64,000 nt of DNA from Reticulitermes lucifugus (taxonomy: Eukaryota > Arthropoda > Insecta > Blattodea > Rhinotermitidae), in the NCBI GenBank assembly GCA_026260175.1, contig JAKCWW010000887.1:1-64000 (forward strand), written 5' to 3'. Positions 47,695 to 60,537 of the stretch are shown in pieces. Position 1 is the first letter of the stretch. Each line of letters begins with the position of its first letter. Position numbers and translations under genes: made by a program. Below the pieces are notes generated by a model that did not search any database, had not been told where the DNA came from, and worked only from the letters and a program-made list of their open reading frames with translations.

Positions 47695-50600
47695 CTACTA
47701 ATTACTTGCTGATCGCAATCAAAATTACAAGGTTTTTACGGACTGTATATAGAAAGTCAAGCGTGAATTTTCAGGAAAATCCATACAATGGAAGCCGAGA
47801 TGCGATCGAGAATGAGCAATTCTCTGCAAGTAAAGTGCACTTAATTGTATATCAAGCGCACCAAACATACGTCTTTTGTAGCGCATGAACTTGGACTGTA
47901 AGATAAAAGTTCAGAAATGGAACCAGAGATGCACCAGAGAAGTTAAATTGACCTTCAATTAAAGTGACCTTAATTACTGACCGATCGCAATAAAACTTAT
48001 ATCGTTTGTAGCAAATGTCTGCATAGTGCCAGATACGAATTTTCAGGAAACTCCATACAATGGAAGCTGAAGAACAGCCGAGAAGGTATGTTTCTTTTCA
48101 ACTGATGTACCCTTAATTCTGGACCGGTCTCAAAAGAACCATACATAGTCTGTAGCGAATGGTATGTAAAGTCAAGACATGAATTTTCGGGAAAATTCCT
48201 CCAACGGAAGCCGAGAAACAGCCGAGAAATTATATTTTTCTTCATGTAAAACGCTCTTAATTACTGAAAGATTACAAACAAACTTTAATTTTGTAGCAAA
48301 TATGCGCTGATTGCCAGATATTAGTATCCAGAAAAAGCCTTCCAACTGAAGCCGAGATAGAGCCGACAAAGTATATACCCCATCTATTAATGTGCCCCTA
48401 ATATTTGACCGATCGGAACCAAACACACTTTGAAGGGAATGTGCTTCGAGTGCAAGATACAAATTCCCAGGAAAATCAATCCAATTAAAGCCGAGATAAG
48501 ATCGAGAAAGTAAAATGCTCTTCAAGTAAAGTGCCCTTAATGATGTACACATACAAAGCACGCTTATGCCACTTGTAGCGAATGAGCATGTAGTGTTAAG
48601 ATGTGTTTTCATGAAGATCCCTCCAGTGGAACCCGAGTTACAGCCGAAAAGTTACTTTCCCTTCAAGTAAAGTGCTTTTAATTCCTGATTGATCAGAACC
48701 AAATTTACACAAAAATGTAGCGTGTGTGAGTGGCGTACGAGACTTGAATTTTTAGAAAAATTCCTCCAACGGAAGCCGAGACTCCGCCGAGAAAGTAGAT
48801 CGCGCTTCAACTAAAGTGTCCTCTATTTTTGACCAATCACACCAAAACTTACACCGTTTTGGCCAATGTGGGTGGAGCGCCAGACATGAATTTTCAGGGA
48901 AATGGCTCCAGTGGAAGGCGAGACAGCCGGAAAGGTAAATTGCAGTTCAAGTGCTGTGCCCTTAGTTTTTTGCCAGTCGCAAATCAAACTTACTTTATTT
49001 GTAGCTTATGTCCGTGGAGTGCCAGATGTAAATATTCAGGAATATCCCTCCAACGTAAGACGAGATAAATCTTGGAAGTTATATTGCTCTAAAAGCAAAC
49101 TGCCCTTAATTTGTGACATATTGCAGCATTAATTACATCATTCGTTAAGAAGGTGCGTGGTGTGCCAGATATGAATTGTCATAAAAATCCAAGCAATCGA
49201 AGACGTGATACAGTTAAAAATATATATTTTTCTTAAAGTAAAGTGCCCATTGTTGATGGCCAAATGAAATAAAACTTATGTTGCTTTTAGCGAATTTGGG
49301 TGGAATGCCAGGGTGTATATTGAGGAAAATCCCTCCAGTGGAAGCAAAAATACGGGCGAGTAAGTATATTTTTCGTCACGTAATTTGCCTTGACTTTTGA
49401 CTAATTGCATCTAAACATACACTCTTTTTAACGATGTGGTCTGAGAGGCAGAGAAGGGAATTTTCAGGAAAATCCTTTCACATATAAGCTGATATAGAGC
49501 AGAGAATGTACATTTCTCTTCTAATAAAGTGCTCGTAATTATTGACCGATTGCAAACAAACGTAAACAATATGTAGCGACTATGCCTAAAGTGCAAGATA
49601 TGTATTTTCAGGAAAATCGCTCAAATGGAAGCCAAGACAAGAGCCGTCAAGTTATATTTTTCTTCACGTAAAGTACCAATAAATATTGACCGATCGCACC
49701 TACACAAACATTATTTGATAAAAATGCTCCCCAATGGAAGCCAAGATACGGCGGATAAAATACATTGCTCTTCAAGTATACTACCCGTCTTTCGATGGCA
49801 AAAAATTTACACTGTTGTAGAGAATGGATTATTAGAGCCAGATGTAAATTCACAAGAAAATTCCTCATTTGAAAAGGAGATACATCCGCAAAGGTACATT
49901 TCTCTTCAAATAAAGGTTTCGTAGTTATTGGCCGACAGTAAACACTTTACGTCGTTTGTAGCGAAGGTTGTGTGGGTGTGTGTGTTGCCACATATATGGC
50001 CATCTCCAAGTACAGTGTGCTTCAATATCGACCAGTAGCAAACAGTCTTAAATGAAATGTAGCGCGTGCGCAGGAAATGCGAGGTGTGAAGTTTCAGGAA
50101 AGTCGATGGAAAGGGAGCCGAGTAACAGAGGAAAAACTACTGTGTTCTCCAAGTAAAGTGCCCTTCAGTATTAACCGATCACAACCACACTTAAACTGTT
50201 TTTGGGCATGCGTGCAAGCAACGGCGCATTAGATTTCACAAAAATTCCTCTAAAAGAGCAGACATACAAAGGAAACCTAATTTGTTTTCCATGTAAAGTG
50301 GCTTCCATTTTTATCCAATCGCACCGTATCTCACACTGGAGGTAGGGTTTTCCGGATGTTTGCGACGTGTGATGTTTCAGGAAAACACAAAGAACGGAAG
50401 CCGAGATATACAGGAAAGAGGAAAAGTACCTTTTCTTCCAAGTAAACTGCCCTTCGGCTTTGACATATTACAAACACAAATACACGTTCTGTGGCGCATG
50501 CGCGTCTTGTGCGACGTGTGAATTCTCAGGAAAATCCATGCAACTGGTGCCGAGATATAGAAGAAAAAGTACTTAGTTCTCCACGTAAAGTGCCCTTCGT

Positions 50601-53600
50601 TATGGACCGATTGCCACGAAACTTCCACCGTCTATAAAGCATGTGTTCCAACTGAAGCTTCTTGAGTTTCATGAAAATCCCACTAAAAGGCGCAGAGATA
50701 GGGAAGAAAATGTACTTTGCCGTAAGAGTAACGTGGCCTTCATTATTGACCGATCGTAACTAAACTTGTCTGGTTTGTAGCGCCGGCGCGGGCACTGTGA
50801 TTTGTAAAATTTCAGGTATATCAATGCAATGGAAGACGGGTAACAAAGGGAAAACTACTGTGTTATCGAAGTAAAGTTCTCTTCATTATTGACCGATCAC
50901 ACCCAAACTAACGTGGTGCGTAGGGCATGTATAGGGAGTGTCATTCTTGGATTTTCAAGAAGGTCGTTGTAGTGGAAGCCAAATAACAGAGGTAAAACTA
51001 GCGTGACATCCTAGTAAATTACCCTTCGTTATTCAACGATCGCAACCGAAGTATCACTGCTTGTTGCGCATGCGTGCCAATATCGAATTTTGTGTTTCAG
51101 GAAAACACATCTCATAGAAGAAGGGATATGGACGAAAATGTACTTCTCTCTCCTAGTAAAGTGGCTCTCTTTATTGACCGATTGTCACCAAATATACTGT
51201 ACTACTAGAGCATGAGTGGTAATTGTGAGGAGTGACTTTTCAGGGAAATATCTGGAAAGGAAGCCGTGATAGACGGGAAAAATACGGCCATCTCCAAGTG
51301 AAGTGTCCTTCATTATCGACCAAGAGCAAACTATCTCACAAGATTTGTAGCGCGTGCGCAGGAAATGCGAGATGTGAAGTTTCAGGAAAGTCAATGGAAA
51401 GGGAGCCGAGTAACAGAGGAAAAACTGTGTTCTCCAAGTAAAGTGCCCTTCAGTATTGACCGATCGCAACCAAACGTACACTTGTTTGTGGCGCAAGCGT
51501 GCAAGCAACTGCGCATTACATTTCACGAGAATTCCTCTAAAAGAGCAGACATACAAAGGAAATAAAATTTGTTTTCCAAGTAAAGTGGACTTCATTTTTA
51601 AACAAAAGCAACATATCTCATATTGGCGGTATGGGTTGCGGGGTGTGTGCGGCGTGTGATGTTTCAGGAAAACACAAGGAACGGAAGCCGAGATATAGAG
51701 GGAAATAAACCCTGTCCTCCAATTAAACTGCCCTTCGGTGTTAACACATCGCACCAGCGATTACATGTTCTGTGCGGTATGTGCGTCTAGTGCGACGTGT
51801 GAAATTCCAGGAAAATCCTTGCAACGGGAAACGTGATATGGAGGAAAAAGTACTTAGTTCTCCAGGTAAAATGCCCTTCGTTATGGATCGATTGCCACGA
51901 ATCTTCCACCGTCTGTAAAGCATGTGTTCCAGCTGAAGCGTGTTGCTTTTCCGGAAAATCCCAATAACAGGAGCAAAGATGGGGGAGAAAATGTACTTTT
52001 CTCTAAGAATAACGTGGCTTTCATTGTTGACCGATAGTAAGTAAACGTGGCTGGTTTGTAGCGCCGGCGCGGGCACTGTGATTTGTGAAATTTCAGGAAT
52101 GTCAAGGCATTGGAAGACGGGTAACAGAGGGCGACTTTCTGTGTCATCCAAGTAAATTGTTCTTCATTATTAACCGATCCCAACCAAACTAACACGGTGT
52201 GTAGAGCATATATCGAGAGCGTCATACTTGGAGTTTCAAGAAGATCAATGTAATGGAATCCGAATTACAGAGCTAAAATTAGTGTGACGTCCTAGTAAAT
52301 TACCTTTCATTACTCACCGATCGCAACCGAAATATCATTGCTTGTTGCGCAAGCGTGCCAACATCTGCGTTTGTCTTTTCAGGAAACTCCCTCTCATGGA
52401 AGAAGAGATAGGTACAAAAATGTACTTTGCCCTCCTAGTAATGTGGCCTTCTCTAATGACCGATCCTCACTAAACTTACTATATTGCTAGTGTATGCTTT
52501 GTAATTGTGAGGATTCACGTTTCAGGTAAATACAATGGAAACCGTAATAGACAGGACAAATTTGGCCATCTTCAAGTAAAGTGTCCATTATCGACCAATA
52601 GCAATCTATCTTACACGATGTGTAGCACGTAGGCAGGAAATGCGAGGTGTGAAGTTTTAGGAAAGTCAATGGAAAGGGAGCCGAGTAACAGAGAAAATTA
52701 CTGTGTCTTCCAAGTATAGTGCCCTTCAGTATTGACCGATCGCAACCAAACTTAACACTGTTTGTGGCGCATGCGCGCAAGCAACGGCGCATTACATTTC
52801 ACGAAAATTCCACTAAAAGAACCGAGATACGAAGGAAACATAATTTATCTTCCAAGTAAAGTGGCCTTCATTTTTAACCGATCGCAACCTATCTCACTCT
52901 GCCGGGTGGGGATTGTTGGTTGTGTGCGACATTTGATGTTTCAGGAAAACCCAAGGAACGGAAGCTGAGATATATAGGAAAAAGTACCATGTCCTCCAAG
53001 TAAACTACTCTTCGGCCTTGACATATTGCAACCACGATTACACGTTCTGTTGGGCATGCGCGTCTTGTGCGACGTTTGAACTTTCAGGGAAATTCATGCA
53101 ACGGGAGACGAGATATAGAGGAAAAATTACTTAGTTCTCCAAGTAAAGTGCCCTTTGTAATGGACGGATTGCCACGAAACTTCCTCAGTCTGCGAAGCAT
53201 GTGTCCCAACCGATGCGTCTTCAGTTTTAGAAAATTTTACTAACAGGAGCAGAGGTAGGGAAGAAAATGTACTGTGCTCTAAAAGTAACGTGGCCTTCAT
53301 TATCGACCGATCGTAACTAAACTTTTTTGGTTTGTAGCGCCTGTGCGGGCACTGTGATTTGTGAAATTTCAGGAATATCAATACAATGGAAGCCGGGTAA
53401 CAGAGGGAAAACATCTGAGTCGTCCAAGTAAAGTGCTCTTCATTATCGACCGATCCCAACCAAACTAACGTGGTGTATCGAGAGTGTTACGTTTGGATTT
53501 TCAGGAAGGTCAATGCAATGGAAGCCGAATTGCAGAGGTAAAACCGAAACAACCTTCCATCCTCTGTAGCAATTACGCTTGCAGTGTCATATATTAGAGT

Positions 53601-53860
53601 TCAGGAAAATCCCTCCAGCGGTAGTCTTAATAGAGCTGACAAGGTACATTACTCTTAAAGTAACGTGCTCTTAATGTTTGACCATTCACAACGACACTTA
53701 CTACGTTTGCAGCGAATTTGTGTTGAGTGCAAGATATTATTTGTCTGGAAATTTCCCCCAATCGAAGGCGAGATATAGTTTGAAAGTCTAGTGCTCTGCA
53801 TGTGAAGTGCCCTATAATTTTCAGCGATCGCCTATGAAACTAGCTAGTCTAACATACGTA
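47695..53860 (+). repeat. 142-bp satellite array, plus-oriented block of about 44 monomers
   Basis: Head-to-tail monomers of ~140-146 bp, tracked by the string TTGACCGATCGCAACCAAAC and its variants at about 47711, 47980, 48120, 48265, 48407, 48684, 48830, 48972, 49256, 49397, 49543, 49687, then every ~143 bp to 53822. Other landmarks in each unit are TGTAGCGnATGnG, a TTTCAGGAAAATCC-like string, AATGGAAGCCGAGATA-like, and CAAGTAAAGTGCCCTT. Monomer length is not a multiple of three; the open frames inside (48172-48612, 51185-51754, 51741-52225 and others) come from diverged copies and are not genes. The right part has higher-order structure, listed separately. Confidence 0.95.
49998..53540 (+). 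repeat. Nine-monomer higher-order repeat within the satellite (about 2.8 copies)
   Basis: Individual monomer variants recur every nine monomers. GGCCATC plus a CAAGTnnAGTG(T)-type start occurs at 49998, 51296 and 52564 (steps of 1298 and 1268 bp). The next unit, with GGAAAGGGAGCCGAGTAACA, is near 50110, 51398 and 52674. The unit with GCAAGCAACnGCGCATTA is near 50213, 51500 and 52780. The GCGCCnGnGCGGGCACTGTG unit is near 50782, 52060 and 53337. Same-position monomers look about 85-92% identical, while neighbouring monomers are far more diverged. The third copy breaks off after seven monomers near 53540, where diverged monomers resume. Confidence 0.88.
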
Positions 53861-54009
53861 TTTAATGTGTTCCCCTGTCGAAGTGCTTCACATTTCTGAT
53901 TTGAAATTGTATATATTAAGTGCTTACAAATGTTTTCGTCATCATTTCACATATTCGATCAGTCTTCAGCGATACAGTTAAACATTCTGGTCACTTATAC
54001 TTATTATTA

Positions 54010-54185
54010 TTTTAATCACCAACTATGCTGTGGATTGGAAAATCAGGGGTTCGTTTTCCGGCGCTGAAAATAGATTCCTCGCTTCTCCAAATCTTCCAGA
54101 CCAACTATGAGGCCCACCCAGCCTCCTGTTAAATTTGCAAGTCAAAACAATTATTTTATTGCGTACCCTTTAAATTTGCTATGGG
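54010..54185 (+). repeat. SINE fragment
   Basis: B-box-like GGGGTTCGTTTTCCGG (54046-54061), then CTTCCAGACCAACTATGAGG and CCACCCAGCCTCCTGTTAAA, corresponding to the CAGACAAGGTCTGGGGCCAACTCAGCC stage of the 37.2-kb SINE. The 3' part is missing. It lies just outside the right end of the satellite array. Confidence 0.55.
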
Positions 54186-54189
54186 ATAA

Positions 54190-57100
54190 TCCCTTCATTT
54201 AAAGTTTTATCTTCTTCGTTGATAGTTTTCCTTCTTCTGAACCGTTGAATCAGGAGTAGGATAGACGTTCCAGGCAATATAATTTTCACGGGCACCCTAA
54301 CAACAGGTTGTTATTTGTAGGGGCCCACTATTTATTTATCGATGCCAGCAGACTGAAGTAGCCGCAATACAGAAAGAAATAAAAGCCCTGTTTGCTTTGG
54401 AAATGTTCACTCGTTGGGAACAACACTCGACTTGTGTGACTTCCGTTTCCTCACCAATTATTTTTATCCGAAGTCTCTGCTTTCTTGTAATTTGCTGTAT
54501 TTCTATAAACATTGTTTCTACAGTACTAGTCGCAGCACTAACGCTACAGGAATCTGATGTAACGGCATGCTATCCTTTGTAAAGTTATAAACAAATAAAG
54601 TTTCAAAAAACAATAATGTGCTAGTAACAAAGTAATAAGTCAAGTTATGTAGTTTCGGCATTGTACTCTGTTAACAAAATTCAAAGAAATGAATGTACTA
54701 CTGTCATATTTTAAATAACTAACTACTTACCACAAATGTTAAACAAAAATATAGGAAAACCTTTCAGGTAAAATGAAGTCAATTTGTGAATAAAATGTTG
54801 ATAAGAGCATTAGCTCCTTAAATGTGACTAGGTCAGTGTCAATATTCTGTTAACTTAACTGACTTAGAAAATGATGTTACTTTAAATCGCTTAGCGTAAA
54901 GCTGCTTAAAGTCAAGGCCTTAACATTGCTATGCTTTTATATAACATTCTAAATAATGTTTAACAACATTATATCCAATGTCAGTAACAATAAATCTATA
55001 TTCGAAATTCCATGCTTAATCACATTAAAAATATTGAAAATAACAGCGTTCTCACATTACTTAGTGCATGGCATTAGAAATAAATATTGAAAATCATTCC
55101 AGGACAATTTTTCATTAACATATTCTTTTTACTCAAATAGACTTGCCTTTTGTTATTAATTTCAGGCAGCAGAAAATAATCACGGGTCTACATATTCACA
55201 GCAACAATGCAAGAAATACGTCATGACTGGCCCTGCCTCCTGTTACAGAAATTCAGCACATTTACGACACATTTCGTCAAAACAAACTGGCGCGCAGCAC
55301 CACTTACGACACAAATCGCATGTCAAACTCATCCGCAATTCTGTGTATGTGCAGGACATAACAATGTTGCTAACATCAGTTTTTCAAGTGCACAAGACTG
55401 TATTCCATTTAATCATGCACGTATGTCAGTAATGATACCTAACATAAAAATATTCAGTTCAGTTGCAGTATTCATAATGCTTACGCATGTGCATTCTTAT
55501 TCGGATTGGTATTACTCAACATCACAAAGACGGAAAGGTTAAGCTAATCACTACTGTAAACCATGTTAAGAAATGGTTGACGATTTTCAGTTAATTATTT
55601 GTAAATATAAGCTATAATATAACGTACTCTTTATGCCCTTTCATGCTAAGGACGAGCTTAAGCTGAAAGCACTATAAAAACAGAAACCACATGTTGCCAT
55701 AAACTGCAATTAAGAAGGGTTTCTTTAAGTACCAGAGCAAGGGGAATCATCTAGGGCTGAAGAGCACTTAATTCTACCTAAAGTTTAAGTATGAAGCAAA
55801 ATTCCCTTGCAGTGTGGTTCAGTGGATTAAGATACGGAAGGGCAATTTGAAGGACTGTGTACCCTACCGCTAGACCTGACCTCCTTCTCAGGATTCGCCA
55901 CTGAGCCTCAGTATTCTTAAAGCACATATAGGCCTATCTGATATAACGAAAAAATTTACATCTAAAAAAAGACAAAAATATGAAAAGAGATTTGTAACCC
56001 TGACACTATACAATAAAATGTTCTGTTCATTGGAATATTTCTGCAAGCCTAAGAGCGACAAGAAGTATTCTGGATATTAACAAACAAAGCAGGAATCTCT
56101 CCATCAACTAGATTCATTGCTTTGAATACTCTCCACGTAAAGAAGAAAATAGAAGTTTTCATGCAATTTTATAGTTGAGTATTAGCCAATATTTCTCTCG
56201 AAAATGCGGCAACGCCAAACATTGTTTGGAACGTTATTAACAAGTCAAAAATAAAATAAACATATTATAAAATTCAAGTATTCTAGGTGCCTCACGTCTA
56301 AAACATAAATATTAGAATATGGAGAAACGTTATCTTACCTGTTTTAGCACGTGAGTTTGAAACTTACCTTGCATGTTAAGGGAAGAGCAGATACAGATGG
56401 TGTTGAGGAGAGGCAAGAATACATTTTACGAGGAAGAGGGAAAAAGTGCATAATGAACTTAATGATTTTATTCTTCGCCGGTTAATTTTACTGTGATGCA
56501 GTCGAAGAAAATGGGATTGGTGGGACGTGATCGTGCATGAAGATAAGAAATAGATACATTACTTTCGTCGGGAAAACTTACAAATGATACAAATTGGAAA
56601 GCATAGGCATTGATGTGAGGACCTCTTTAAGATGGCTCTTAAGTGAACAGGATGTGGAGACGTGGACTAGTCCCAAGTAACTAAGGACAGCGTCCAGTGG
56701 CTGGCCTTTGTGGTCACGAAAATGCAGAGTGGAATTCTGTAAAAGACGGGAAATTCATTAATCAGAAAAAGCGAATATCACCTTGTTGAAAGAGGCTATG
56801 TTCGATGGAGTTAATTAAAGTGCCCTTATATAGTTACATATATAGGTATATCACATGATGACAGGTAAAAGAATATGACAGGACACCATATTGTTTCACT
56901 TTATTTCTTGAAAGCGTGATTACAATTATTTTAGTAAAAGCATGCCGGTGGAATGTAGATTTCAATTTCTTACAAAATCATCTAAAATATTTTCATGCTG
57001 CTGAGCGTACAGTATTACAGGTAAATACAAAATTCATTAACAAAGCATAAGCGAGATGTGCGTTATGGCAAAATCAAGTCCTTTCGAAATGAAACAAAGA

Positions 57101-59625
57101 TAAGTAAACTTACGAAACGTCTTCGTGAGCCAGCTCTTCTCTGGAAAATAAAATGAAATTTTTGTCTTCTAAAATTCGATTCAGAGTAAAATATTGGAAA
57201 TTTGTACCTTCTGGAATGTTAATCAAATTCTTTTTCAAGAACCCTCTTAATTTCTTTCGTCTATCTCTTATTTTTGACGATTTTATCGAAAGCTGAGATT
57301 AAATTACATTCACCGTGCAGTAGCAAGTAGACTATAGAACGAAGTGTGAAGAGAAAAACATCGCCGCTGTCAAAACAAATAACAGAAAGAAAGCAGATTC
57401 TATTGTGAAGTATAATACAGTGTATATGTTCTTTATACCAAACTTTTAGATCCCCTAGTAAACTAGTTGATTGATTCTAAGTTGCCAGACAAACAAGTTA
57501 AGTGCTGAGAAACTTGTGGTACAACCAAACGGTGACTGCCTTCACATGTCTCGCCAGCCTTGTATGCATCACACATTACATCGTCTGCTCCTTCACCACT
57601 ACCTAAAACCCGTAGCATCTGATATGCCTGCAGTAAAGTGGGGTTGGAGCTGGGTGAGGAGGGGGGGAAGCGAGATCCTATGTAAGATGAGATACGACAC
57701 GTTACGGAGGTGATGGATTCTTGATGACCTCCATGAATCTCAGCAGCCAGTCAGATAATGTAACAGCGCCTCAGAGACACCTAAAATTCAGCGATCTATT
57801 TTTACGTACTTACGGGTTGCTAAAATATATTCCGAATATGCCACTGTTTCAGTACTAGCTAGATGCTGGTCACAAACATCCTAAATATTGTAGATGATCA
57901 TATAAGCCTAAGTACACACATATACATACGCGAGGTAGGCTATATTGTACATTGAAAGAGATCGTATTGAAGGCCTGCACATAATGGAACTATTGTTGTG
58001 GAGCATATGATTTAGAACTTTGAGCCCCTAAAATCAGCTGGTCATTCTTGTACATGATACGATGCACAGACAACAGACGTACAGATCCTACGTTTCAGGA
58101 CCTACTTGCATTGTGTAAATGCGACACCTCAGTTTTTTACTGACATCGAGGAGAGGCTTTCATAAGAACCTGACAGTCCTTCAGTAGGTCAAGAAAATAC
58201 CATGTCGTTTATGGAAGAGAGAACTTCCCTACCACGGTAATAAAGACAACCCTATCTTGAGTTCTGGAAATAGGGACAAAACACTCACAATATAGGACTG
58301 TATAATCCAGTATAATAGTATCCTTCCATCTATGTGTACATATCCCAAGTGTCCCCTTCCCTTAGAATTTTCAGATATATGTCTCCATGCCTGCTGCACG
58401 TTATACCCATATTATCCCTCTTCATTCGACGCCCAAATATTACTTGGTGAAGACCAGCCCCAGAAACCACGAAAATCCTCATTACGCATTTTGCTAAGAT
58501 ACATCAATTTCTAAGACTCTTTGTGCAACCTAAATGCTGTCAGTCACTCTTTATGCAATGCATTCTTCATTGAAGCACGTTGCAGACGTACGTTGCTCGA
58601 CAGAAGTAGTATACTGTGATAGTAAAGGGTCCTCTATACGGCCTACTAACAGACGTTTGTCTCGTAATTTAAGAATTAACGCATTTCATTTCTTTTAAGC
58701 CTTTATGTAAGATATTTAAAGACAAATTAAAATTTCCTTCATTAAGATGAATAATTCATAAAAATTCCATTCCACGTAATATTACTGTTTGTAGAACATT
58801 CCTCTATTTCTATAGAGCGTTAATTAATATATTTAATCTCCTTTCATATTCGTTATTCAAGGAAGGGATATGATTCTCATTCACGCACAGCAGGTATCGT
58901 TTATTCGTAAGAATTTGTCTGCACAGATGTAGTACAAATGGAAATCCATGGAAAAGACAGAAAGTAGAAATTTCTTTCTGGTACAATGGAACCACTAATG
59001 ACCATGAATCATAATCGTAAAGAAATATATGTCCATTTTTCATATGTGTATGTCTGTATGTATGTACGTATGTATGTAAAACATGTACGAAAATTGCGGA
59101 CAAAATGTGTAAACACACACACACACACACACACACAATCTCATGGCATTTTAAACAAACAAACCTTCTACAAGGCCTTCGGTTCATCTCCGAGAGACAA
59201 AGTTAGAAATCACGATAAGTGTGTTTCTTAACGAAGATGTCAGTTGCTAAGATTATATAGCATCAAGAAGAAAGAAATACGATTATGGAGCATCGGTGGA
59301 ATGATACTGACAGGGGAAAACCGAAATAGCTACTCGGAAAGAAAGCTCTCGGAGTGCCACTCTGACCACCACAAACCCCACACGGACCGAGAATGGCTTT
59401 CAAATTAATGGAAAGTGCAAACTCGAAAATATTCAACAATGCTACGATGCAGGCCTACTGCAAAAAGCCTACAGAAATCGCTTCTGGATTAACCGATTTA
59501 CTTTGGATTCTAAAGTGGCTTACGAATGACGATGTTAGCTGATTAGTGCTAAATATATTAAATTTTAGTACACGAACACCAAGATTAAAATATCACCAAA
59601 TTTAATAACCTGTAACAGACACTCA
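54190..59625. other. No gene seen; microsatellites and a possible SINE remnant
   Basis: AT-rich. A tRNA-like string (GTGTGGTTCAGTGGATTAAG, 55812-55831) may start a degraded SINE reaching about 55930. (GTAT)n-like sequence at 59046-59080 and (AC)n at 59112-59138 account for the long frames 58810-59231. The 111-codon plus frame 55207-55542 overlaps another plus frame and shows no motif. Confidence 0.5.
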
Positions 59626-59644
59626 ACAGATCCGTCTATTGTAA

Positions 59645-59895
59645 CCTTGATTTCAGGCTTCCGCCGCGATGTTGATGAAATCTGTGGTCTTCTGGGTAAT
59701 TACNNNNNNNNNNNNNNNNNNNNNNNNNNNNNNNNNNNNNNNNNNNNNNNNNNNNNNNNNNNNNNNNNNNNNNNNNNNNNNNNNNNNNNNNNNNNNNNNN
59801 NNNNNNNNNNNNNNNNNNNNNNNNNNNNNNNNNTCCCGAAACGTCGGTAAATAATTACCACACGACACCGTGTAATTACCCAGAAGACCACAGAT
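59645..59895. mobile_element. Foldback element with internal assembly gap, flanked by 14-bp direct repeats
   Basis: A 25-bp block beginning AATCTGTGGTCTTCTGGGTA at 59679-59703 is exactly complementary to 59872-59896. TCCGTCTATTGTAA occurs immediately outside both ends (59631-59644 and 59896-59909), a good candidate target-site duplication. The left part starts near CCTTGATTTCAGGCTTCCGC. The centre is a 130-N gap (59704-59833). Just after it TCCCGAAACGTCGG (59834-59847) resembles the second half of a hammerhead core with essentially no stem III (GAAACGTC); the first half would fall in the gap. Frames crossing the Ns are meaningless. Confidence 0.65.
59704..59833. other. Assembly gap (130 N)
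   Basis: Run of undetermined bases positioned between the arms of a foldback element, probably because the hairpin hindered sequencing or assembly. Confidence 1.
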
Positions 59896-59909
59896 TCCGT
59901 CTATTGTAA

Positions 59910-60535
59910 TGTGTAATATGCTAACGAAATGCATGTTAAGTAACATGGCCTGCTGGTTGGTTAGCCAGCCAGTTGTGCAATTTATTTGTCCCAGAAAGCC
60001 ACATTCTTGAACATTCTTTCCTTACTTAATATGAATACTGCAGAGGACCCTACAGAAAGCACAGTACATCACGTAAGGTGACATTCTTGTCCAGAAGATA
60101 TCTTCGCGCTAGGAAACACGGACAGAACCTATAATAGCCCTAAGCGTTTGGCAAAATGCCGACGCCTATTGTTTCCAAATCTTTGTTCCTATTTCACAGA
60201 CCAAAACAACGTTAAGTGGTAGAGTATTCTAAAGTGTACAATGCAGTATATAACCTCTTACATGATTTCTTCCCACATAGTGGTCAGTGAATAGTATTGG
60301 GTTATCGGTTATAAAAATTAAATTTTATTACCATGCTGATAAGAATCTAGTCCAAATCATAAGGAAGCGCATTACCGTTTACATTGTTTTCACAAACTAC
60401 ACAAGTTTTCCCGAAATGTGTAATCCCAGCAGGCCATTTGTAATTTGTAATATCTCTGGTATTTTGGTACCAGCGTTCGAAGGATCATATTGCTTTTACG
60501 TGAAAACCACCAGACCACTTGGTGTCATTACGCAC
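59910..60535. other. No gene seen
   Basis: The plus frame 60287-60598 runs into the transposon end at 60538 and has no domain. Confidence 0.5.
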
Positions 60536-60537
60536 AT

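Noticed and set aside
51185-51754. 189-codon minus-strand open frame, and other long frames in 47.7-53.5 kb
   Set aside because: They lie wholly inside the 142-bp satellite, whose period is not a multiple of three. Different monomers supply different frames, so there is no repeated peptide unit.
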